A DNA stretch of 10,379 nucleotides from CAXCDZ01 sp963981525 (GTDB lineage Bacteria; Patescibacteriota; Microgenomatia; UBA1400; UBA12108), in the NCBI GenBank assembly GCA_963981525.1, contig CAXCDZ010000029.1, forward strand, positions 1-10,379, given 5' to 3'. Positions 1-5,022 of this stretch are shown one piece after another; the first letter of the stretch is position 1, and each line of letters opens with the position of its first letter. The position numbers and the translations under genes were made by a program. The notes beneath the pieces are model-generated. The model was not told where the DNA came from, made no database searches, and saw only the letters and a program-made list of their open reading frames with translations.

Positions 1-2450
1 AAGATCCTGAGAGACCAGGTGCCCTTCGTGAAGGCACCTGTAGCTACACCAAAAACTTTTCACTTCATCGCACAGTCAAGGGTACCGACTTCTCCGCAAT
101 CAACTCATCCTCAAATGATCCAGTAGATCCAGAGGCCGACCTAGAAACCACCTTTTCTAATCTCACCTACCCCAAACTCCAGAATGAGGCCAGTCGCTAC
201 AGCAATCTCGGCTCTCCCGATAACCCCATCACCTACGGATCTCACTTCCTCGCACTCAACCAATGTGACCGTGCCACCAACCAACTTCTCGTCGTCTCAC
301 GCGCCAAACAGACCAAGGCTACCCTCGCCCAAACTGGCGAGTGGCCTCTAGGCTGGGTCGACTGGGGATACACTACAAGTAACGGCACCACCCTCATCGG
401 CATCTACAACAGCCTCCCCAACTCAGCTAAAGGTAACTCCAAAATTATAATCGAAGGGATCGACGACTACTACCTCAACTCTGCCGGACTCGATATCATG
501 TCCGACATCTCCAAACCAAAAAAAGAATTCTGCGAAACTTTCTCACAAGCAGTTGCTAATAATCAGAAATGGGCCACCGATCTTGCCCAGGCTCCCATCT
601 ACTCCCCCTCATTCCGCCAGGGATACGCTAGAGGTAGTATCTGTAGATGGAAAATCTGTTGCCCAGGGACCGACAAAGATTGCCCCGGAGACGATGAAGA
701 ATCTCTAGGGGCTGCTAGATCTCTCTACTATGATCTCAGTATTTCTCAAGCATTCGGAGGTGCCCTTGACGACCTCCTCCTCTACTATCCACTCGAAGAA
801 GGTGCCAAGATTTTTCGCCGTGCCGCAGCCAACAATCAACTTATTCGCTTTCTCACCTCAGCCTCTCCCAACGCCATTCCGTCTGTAATCGCGACTCGTC
901 TAGACAAAGAGTTGGGGGGTAATGAATGCTTTGATCGTCGTCCCAATCTCTTTAGTTGGCTAAGTTTTGGTCATATTTATGACTATCTTAACGACTACGA
1001 ATATCTCGATCCTGACGAAAAATGCCCCGGCTACGATATCCAACCAGAAAAACTCACAAAAGAAAAAGGTGGCGCCTTCGCCAAAGAGTCCATTATCTCT
1101 CGCATCATAGGACTACTCTGGAGAGCGCTAGATGATTTTGTCCCCACCAAACGCCATCTCATCACTGTCCCCGACGCCATGGGTCAAAGCATCTCCGAAC
1201 TCCAGGGTCATGTCTATGATACTCGTGACAATCTCGCCGAACTAGAAAAACAACTAGAGTACAATCAGAGTCTCAGCAACATCGTCGACGACAATGCAGA
1301 GTTTCTCTTTGCAGGCAAAAACTTTCCTATCGCAGACTCAAAGCGTCGCCTCGCCTACTTTACCTGTGGCTCCAACGAATACTCCTCTCCACAGGAGACT
1401 AGTATCGAGGCCTACGCCCTTGGCACCCGTGTTGGCTGCACCAACACAAAAGAAGATCTTGATGGACTCTGTGATCCCACTGCATTCAAGGAATTGATCG
1501 CCGACTCCCCCTGGGAAGCTCCTTTGCCTAGTGCCGTCACTACCATCCTCAACTCCGAGATGTTCGTAGGTGGCAAGCTCAATCCAGAGCTAGAAGAGGT
1601 CTATGCCCGCGCCTCCAAAGAAACTGGCGTTCCCTGCGAGGTCTTAGCGGGTCTCCACTTTGAGGAAGGCAGCGCATATTTCACTGACTACGGCAGTCCA
1701 GAAAAAGTCTCCGTCACTAGCGGTAATCCCCTTGAGCCAGGTCAGAGTTTACTGGACACCGCTCTCATTGCAGGTAGCGCACTCCTTCGCCATCCATTTA
1801 GTAACACCAGCACTCTGATCAAATCAATCAGCAACTTCAATGGTGGTGGCAACAGCAACTGCCAATTCGGATATCCCTACCCCATTCCCTATGGTGGTTG
1901 TCCGCGCTCATTCCAAGGAGACGATGATCCCTACGCCACCAACCAGCTCGACCCCCGTCACACCAACATGTGGCTCCTCTTCCACTCCGACAACACCGCG
2001 GGAGAACCCACCCCGTACGGCGCCGACCGACCTGGCGCTTTCGCAGTTGCCCTCACCGTCTACAACGAAGCCACCAGCAAAAACACAGTCTCGACTGATC
2101 CTGACAGCACTGACCCAGACTCACCCACTTCTCCAGGCTCCTCTCGCACCAACTTCACACCTCAAGAATGTGGGGAAAACAGCTTGAGCACTGCCCTCGG
2201 CTGCCTCTCATACGGTGACGACATGGCCTCCATCATTCTCAGCTTCCTCATCGGGATTAGCGGCGCAATCTCCCTCGGGGTAATGCTCGCAGGCACCATT
2301 CAGATCATGACCGCAGCCGGAGACATCGAAAAGTCCCGCAAAGGTCGCGAGCTCTTCACTGCCGCCGTAGTTGGCCTCATGTTCATCATCTTCTCAGTCA
2401 CTCTCCTTCGCACATTCGCAGGTGAGATTATCAAACTCCCTGGGTTTTAA
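1..2450 (+). CDS. Large exported protein, lysozyme-like region plus C-terminal TrbC/VirB2-like membrane hairpin (5' partial)
   Basis: The frame is open from the left edge (first full codon at 3) to TAA 2448-2450, giving 815 visible residues; numbers below count from that codon. An ATG at 498 is internal: the 165 codons before it are stop-free with the same C-ending codon bias, so the true start lies outside the window. Residues 1-520 are unrecognised and contain about 12 of some 17 cysteines (e.g. the ICRWKICCPG cluster), which suits a disulfide-bonded protein outside the membrane. Residues ~525-680 resemble a lysozyme/lytic transglycosylase fold: a helix around ASKETGVPCEVLAGLHFEEGS with candidate catalytic Glu 554/555, then a FNGGGNSNC motif and a late helix before ALTVYNEA. 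A DPDST/DPDSP-type linker (~690-720) follows. Residues 741-815 form two membrane helices (~742-766, ~783-803) around an AAGDIEKSRKG loop, typical of CPR TrbC/VirB2-like proteins. Likely role: wall-remodelling or pilin-like part of a type IV secretion-like machine. The C-terminal call is firm; enzymatic activity is inferred. Confidence 0.85.
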   Translation, partial: DPERPGALREGTCSYTKNFSLHRTVKGTDFSAINSSSNDPVDPEADLETTFSNLTYPKLQNEASRYSNLGSPDNPITYGSHFLALNQCDRATNQLLVVSRAKQTKATLAQTGEWPLGWVDWGYTTSNGTTLIGIYNSLPNSAKGNSKIIIEGIDDYYLNSAGLDIMSDISKPKKEFCETFSQAVANNQKWATDLAQAPIYSPSFRQGYARGSICRWKICCPGTDKDCPGDDEESLGAARSLYYDLSISQAFGGALDDLLLYYPLEEGAKIFRRAAANNQLIRFLTSASPNAIPSVIATRLDKELGGNECFDRRPNLFSWLSFGHIYDYLNDYEYLDPDEKCPGYDIQPEKLTKEKGGAFAKESIISRIIGLLWRALDDFVPTKRHLITVPDAMGQSISELQGHVYDTRDNLAELEKQLEYNQSLSNIVDDNAEFLFAGKNFPIADSKRRLAYFTCGSNEYSSPQETSIEAYALGTRVGCTNTKEDLDGLCDPTAFKELIADSPWEAPLPSAVTTILNSEMFVGGKLNPELEEVYARASKETGVPCEVLAGLHFEEGSAYFTDYGSPEKVSVTSGNPLEPGQSLLDTALIAGSALLRHPFSNTSTLIKSISNFNGGGNSNCQFGYPYPIPYGGCPRSFQGDDDPYATNQLDPRHTNMWLLFHSDNTAGEPTPYGADRPGAFAVALTVYNEATSKNTVSTDPDSTDPDSPTSPGSSRTNFTPQECGENSLSTALGCLSYGDDMASIILSFLIGISGAISLGVMLAGTIQIMTAAGDIEKSRKGRELFTAAVVGLMFIIFSVTLLRTFAGEIIKLPGF

Positions 2451-2460
2451 GAACATACAT

Positions 2461-2991
2461 ATGCAATCACTTATCAACCTTATCGCTGGCAATCGCTTCG
2501 CCCGTATCGCACTCGGTGCCACGCTCGGTATTGGTATTCTCATTCTCCTTTTCTCTCCTGACAAGAGCCCTTCCTCACTCTCCCCCACCAGGCTCCCCCC
2601 TACTTCTCCCAGACCAGAGTTAACTGAGCTCAACACAGAAGAGAGGAGCAACGCAATCAAGTACCGCACTGGTGCTACCGACGCACTCCCAATCCGAGTC
2701 ACAAGCTTCATGACTAGCACGGGGATAGATACGGATATCAGTATCTTCATTGATCCTCTCGACCCCACAGAGACTGTCAGGTTCGAGATTACCGGCCTCT
2801 CCTACGCCAATCCCAACACCGACCCTACTGCTAATCCCAACATCACAGCTTACGAGGAATCATTCATTCGTGGCCTATCTCTCATGAGAAATGCTGGCCT
2901 CACCCCCAGTCGACTCATTTTCATCTACTCCGACATAGACTACATCAGAAATACAGCTCAATCCTGGGTTAATTACCTTGAACTTCTATAA
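2461..2991 (+). CDS. Small membrane-anchored conserved hypothetical protein
   Basis: 176 residues, starting 10 bases after the stop of the VirB2-like gene, so almost certainly co-transcribed with it. One N-terminal membrane helix (~residues 13-33, FARIALGATLGIGILILLF) follows a short positively charged N-terminus, predicting N-in, C-out topology. Next comes a Pro/Ser-rich spacer (~34-55) and a soluble domain of ~120 residues with mixed beta and helix character, ending in a conserved-looking block (NPNITAYEESF, later SDIDYIRNTAQSW). No cysteines. I associate this type of protein with the gene after the VirB2-like protein in Microgenomates genomes, but no named family comes to mind. The bitopic plan recalls VirB8-like proteins; sequence similarity to them is not visible. 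The frame is open further upstream to an ATG at 2371, but that start would put 30 codons inside the previous gene and encode a Ser-rich stretch ahead of the membrane helix, so 2461 is preferred. No Shine-Dalgarno sequence is seen; translational coupling is likely. Confidence 0.8.
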   Translation: MQSLINLIAGNRFARIALGATLGIGILILLFSPDKSPSSLSPTRLPPTSPRPELTELNTEERSNAIKYRTGATDALPIRVTSFMTSTGIDTDISIFIDPLDPTETVRFEITGLSYANPNTDPTANPNITAYEESFIRGLSLMRNAGLTPSRLIFIYSDIDYIRNTAQSWVNYLELL

Positions 2992-3085
2992 ATCACACAC
3001 AACTGCTGTGTCCCTCGTAGCTTCATGCGAAGTGGGAGATCGATCATCTCGGACTCCTCGATTAATCGCCCAACTTGACACCTAT

Positions 3086-3107
3086 TGACATTTCATATCA
3101 TTTGTCA
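3086..3107. promoter_or_regulatory. Imperfect dyad, candidate antitoxin operator
   Basis: A 22-base dyad with TGACA at the left end (3086-3090), TGTCA at the right end (3103-3107) and a palindromic ATAT centre; 16 of 22 positions are symmetric. It covers the -35 box of the promoter proposed for the antitoxin gene. A further TTGACA lies 10 bases to the left (3075-3080), a direct repeat of the one at 3085-3090. CopG/ribbon-helix-helix antitoxins usually bind such dyads and repress their own genes, so this is a reasonable operator; the function is inferred from position and symmetry only. Confidence 0.35.
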
Positions 3108-3130
3108 TAATCAATCTCTACTGCTATCCT
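3102..3130 (+). promoter_or_regulatory. Promoter of the antitoxin gene
   Basis: A -35-like TTGTCA (3102-3107), a 17-base spacer and an extended -10 TGCTATCCT (3122-3130) would start transcription near 3137, about 24 bases before the ATG. An alternative pair is TTGACA (3085-3090) with CATAAT (3106-3111), whose 15-base spacer is short. Sigma-70-type boxes judged by eye. Confidence 0.45.
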
Positions 3131-3147
3131 ATTCATTACAACAAGAT

Positions 3148-3153
3148 AGGAGA
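3148..3153 (+). promoter_or_regulatory. Shine-Dalgarno site of the antitoxin gene
   Basis: AGGAGA ends 7 bases before the ATG at 3161. It is the only strong Shine-Dalgarno site seen before any start codon in the window, and it contrasts with the apparently leaderless starts at 3522, 8484/8490 and 8535. Confidence 0.75.
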
Positions 3154-3160
3154 AATAATC

Positions 3161-3439
3161 ATGAAGCCAATTTATGATCTCACCAAAGAAGAACAGGACA
3201 TTCTTGACTCATACGAGCGTGGTGAGTGGAAAACTGTGCCCAATGTTGAAAAAGAAAAGGAGAAGCTTATTCGCTCTGCCAAAGCTACTCTCAAAAAATC
3301 CAAAAACATTAACCTTCGCATGCAACCCATCAGTCTCGAAAAACTCAAGGGTAAAGCTATTAAACTCGGTCTTCCCTACCAAACCCTCGCCAGCAGCATC
3401 CTCCATCAATACGCCTCTGGCCAGACCATCACCCCCTGA
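3161..3439 (+). CDS. CopG-type antitoxin of a type II toxin-antitoxin system (no toxin partner visible)
   Basis: 92 residues, stop TGA. The order of segments matches the CopG antitoxin family (Pfam CopG_antitoxin): an acidic N-terminal segment with DLTKEEQDILDSYERGEWK, a charged middle helix (~29-48), a short beta strand INLRMQPISLEKLKG typical of ribbon-helix-helix DNA binding (~50-64), and the helix-turn-helix signature GLPYQTLASSILHQYASG (~69-87). Such proteins normally bind and neutralise a small RelE/BrnT-type ribonuclease encoded next to them and repress their own operon. Here 169 bases upstream and 82 bases downstream hold no toxin, so it is solitary within the window. It could act on a toxin elsewhere, protect against an incoming one, or have become a plain DNA-binding regulator of the neighbouring secretion genes. 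Own promoter, dyad and ribosome site precede it. Confidence 0.82.
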   Translation: MKPIYDLTKEEQDILDSYERGEWKTVPNVEKEKEKLIRSAKATLKKSKNINLRMQPISLEKLKGKAIKLGLPYQTLASSILHQYASGQTITP

Positions 3440-3481
3440 TTCCCCCACCACAACACTGGAATACTGAAAAACTGCAACACT

Positions 3482-3498
3482 CGAGCGTGTTCCGCTCG
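3482..3498. repeat. Perfect inverted repeat CGAGCG/CGCTCG ahead of the VirB6-like gene
   Basis: Six-base perfect arms (3482-3487, 3493-3498) around the loop TGTTC, 43 bases after the antitoxin stop. It sits where a -35 element would lie for the -10 box at 3506-3511, and no T-run follows. It could be the antitoxin gene's terminator lacking a U-tract, or a protein-binding site controlling the next promoter. Confidence 0.5.
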
Positions 3499-3502
3499 CG
3501 TA

Positions 3503-3511
3503 TGCTAAAAT
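3503..3511 (+). promoter_or_regulatory. Extended -10 promoter, near-leaderless start of the VirB6-like gene
   Basis: TGCTAAAAT is an extended -10 box (TG, one base, TAAAAT) ending 10 bases before the ATG at 3522. Transcription would begin about 0-4 bases before the start codon. No Shine-Dalgarno sequence is present. The same nine bases recur before the start at 8535. No clear -35 box; the inverted repeat 3482-3498 takes its place. Confidence 0.5.
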
Positions 3512-3521
3512 TCTACCTATC

Positions 3522-5021
3522 ATGAATCGATTTTTCTCTCATCTCACCATCACTCTAATCACTATCTTCTGTTTGCTGATCACTATTTCTCCTTCTCCAG
3601 CACACGCACAGTCATCAGGGCTTAATAGTATTATGGCCGGTACAATGAGTATTGATATTATGGGTTTTGAAGGTGATTGTGCAGGAATGGATTTTAATTC
3701 TCAAACGGCCTTAGAGAATTATTTGGGTGGTAGATGTGATGAAGAAAATAAAAAACACGGCCTCCTCCCCGCTGGCGGGGAATACATGGCCATGCTCTAT
3801 CAACAGCAGCCTAGTAGTAGAGAGTACATCGCCGATATTCTCGATAACGTTGGCATTCCCCAGGTTAGCTCAGCCTACGCCCAAGGGACAGGATACTCCG
3901 CCATGTCACCATTTCTTAGTTTCTGGAAATCATTCCGCAACCTCGCCTACTCTCTCTACATCATCATGTTCGTCGTAGTTGGAGTCATGATTATGTTGAG
4001 GACCAAGATCAATGCCCAGACTGTCATCACCGTCCAGAGCGCCCTCCCCAATCTCGTCATCACCCTTCTTCTCATCACATTCTCCTATGCCATCGTTGGT
4101 TTTATGATCGACCTTATGTACTTTGCCATCTACGCCACAGTCTACCTCATTAGCGCCGCCGGCATTATCTCGACTCCCACCAAAGCCATTACCAGACTTA
4201 TGTCATACAGCGCATGGAGCGTCATCTTCGAAGGACGCAACAGTATTATCTCCGCCGTCTCTCTTGCTATCAAGGAAGTCCTCTCTGGAGTAAGTAATCT
4301 CAGTATGGGAGCTCGTATTGGGGTTGGTGTTGCCACAGCGGGTATTTCAGAGATTCTTGCTAATGGATTCTTCTATCTCCTCGCTGCCGTCTGGATTGGC
4401 ATCTCAATGATCAAGCTCATTTTCGTTCTTTTCAAGTCATACATCATGCTCATAATACAGACTGTCACCGCTCCTGTCCAACTCCTTATGAATGCCATGC
4501 CCGGGAGTGAGGCCTTCGCCAACTGGATCAAAAAGACTGCCAGCTATCTCATTCCCTTCCCTGTTGCTGCTGCAATGTTTATCATGGCCGCCGTTTTTAT
4601 CGGCGACCCAACTCAATCCACCATCCTTGAGGTGGGCAACTCTAGTTGGGCCGGTGACGCCAATCCATTTGGCATCGACCAATCTCATGAATTTTATGAC
4701 AGCTCTGGATCAGAACTTTGGCTTCCACCCTTCACTTTCACAGGTAGCAATAGTTGGCAATCAAAAGATCTCATGGTTCTCCTAGGATTCTTCATCTTTA
4801 CCATGACCCCCGCCTCAGTCAAGATGGCTCAGGAATGGCTCCAGGTCAAGGAAAGCCCATACACCGCCGAAGCATTCAGCGGTGCAGGCGCAGCAATTGG
4901 ACTAGGTAAGGCTGCTTATGGATGGAAAACTGGCCTGCAACACCAACGCGAAGCTAATCAACAACTCGATTACCAGAAACAAATGGCTGCGGGTATCGAA
5001 GCTCTCAAGTCCAAACCCTAA
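3522..5021 (+). CDS. VirB6/TrbL-like polytopic membrane protein with signal peptide
   Basis: 499 residues. The start is fixed by an in-frame TGA at 3465 with no other usual start codon between, and by a good signal peptide: basic NR, hydrophobic core 8-22, cleavage near AHA|Q (29/30). Residues 30-130 should lie outside the membrane, with two cysteines (DCAGMD and GGRCDE) that could pair, and a conserved-looking AYAQG (118-122). Membrane helices follow at roughly 141-160, 177-197, 199-218, 283-303, 306-325, 341-360 and 417-432. The FRNLAYSLY...LRTKINAQTV...ALPNLVITLLLITFSYAI block (~138-190) is the hallmark by which I recognise the CPR VirB6/TrbL-like family. The C-terminal ~60 residues are charged and Gln-rich, probably cytoplasmic. 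VirB6-type proteins form part of the inner membrane channel of type IV secretion systems. The role here is supported by the VirB2-like gene upstream. The first ~80 codons prefer T-ending codons, unlike the rest of the gene. Confidence 0.83.
   Translation: MNRFFSHLTITLITIFCLLITISPSPAHAQSSGLNSIMAGTMSIDIMGFEGDCAGMDFNSQTALENYLGGRCDEENKKHGLLPAGGEYMAMLYQQQPSSREYIADILDNVGIPQVSSAYAQGTGYSAMSPFLSFWKSFRNLAYSLYIIMFVVVGVMIMLRTKINAQTVITVQSALPNLVITLLLITFSYAIVGFMIDLMYFAIYATVYLISAAGIISTPTKAITRLMSYSAWSVIFEGRNSIISAVSLAIKEVLSGVSNLSMGARIGVGVATAGISEILANGFFYLLAAVWIGISMIKLIFVLFKSYIMLIIQTVTAPVQLLMNAMPGSEAFANWIKKTASYLIPFPVAAAMFIMAAVFIGDPTQSTILEVGNSSWAGDANPFGIDQSHEFYDSSGSELWLPPFTFTGSNSWQSKDLMVLLGFFIFTMTPASVKMAQEWLQVKESPYTAEAFSGAGAAIGLGKAAYGWKTGLQHQREANQQLDYQKQMAAGIEALKSKP
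3766..3781. repeat. Perfect GC-rich inverted repeat inside the VirB6-like gene
   Basis: TCCCCGC and GCGGGGA, seven-base perfect arms with a TG centre, encoding part of LLPAGGE. It lies where the codon style of the gene changes from T-ending to C-ending. It may be chance, a short RNA hairpin, or the mark of an old junction. Confidence 0.4.
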
Positions 5022-5022
5022 C

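Larger units (their letters stand above)
2992..3160. other. Intergenic region with small hairpins and antitoxin-gene promoter
   Basis: 169 bases between the membrane-anchored protein and the antitoxin gene. The first part holds three short inverted repeats: ACACA/TGTGT at 2997-3011, CTTC/GAAG around 3021-3032 and GAGAT/ATCTC at 3036-3050. None is followed by a T-run, so I cannot call an intrinsic terminator. The second part (3075-3153) is AT-rich and carries the promoter, a possible operator and the ribosome site listed separately. There is no room for a toxin gene here. Confidence 0.6.

Noticed and set aside
498..2450. ATG at 498 as the start of the VirB2-like gene
   Set aside because: The frame is open back to the window edge with the same codon bias and plausible Cys-containing protein sequence, so 498 is internal.
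2371..2460. Longer version of the small membrane-anchored protein starting at 2371
   Set aside because: It would overlap 80 bases of the previous gene's membrane-helix coding region and add a Ser-rich stretch with no sense; the ATG at 2461 right before the membrane helix is better.
2997..3050. Rho-independent terminator after the small membrane-anchored gene
   Set aside because: Three hairpins are present but the stems are 4-5 base pairs and none is followed by a T-run.
3437..3439. TGA read as glycine, as in some CPR lineages
   Set aside because: The antitoxin gene and the giant minus-strand gene both end naturally at TGA with family-typical or sensible C-termini, and no long frame contains an internal TGA.
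3209..3523. Minus-strand open frame over the antitoxin gene
   Set aside because: Antisense shadow of a well-recognised CopG-type antitoxin; the sequence has no family features.
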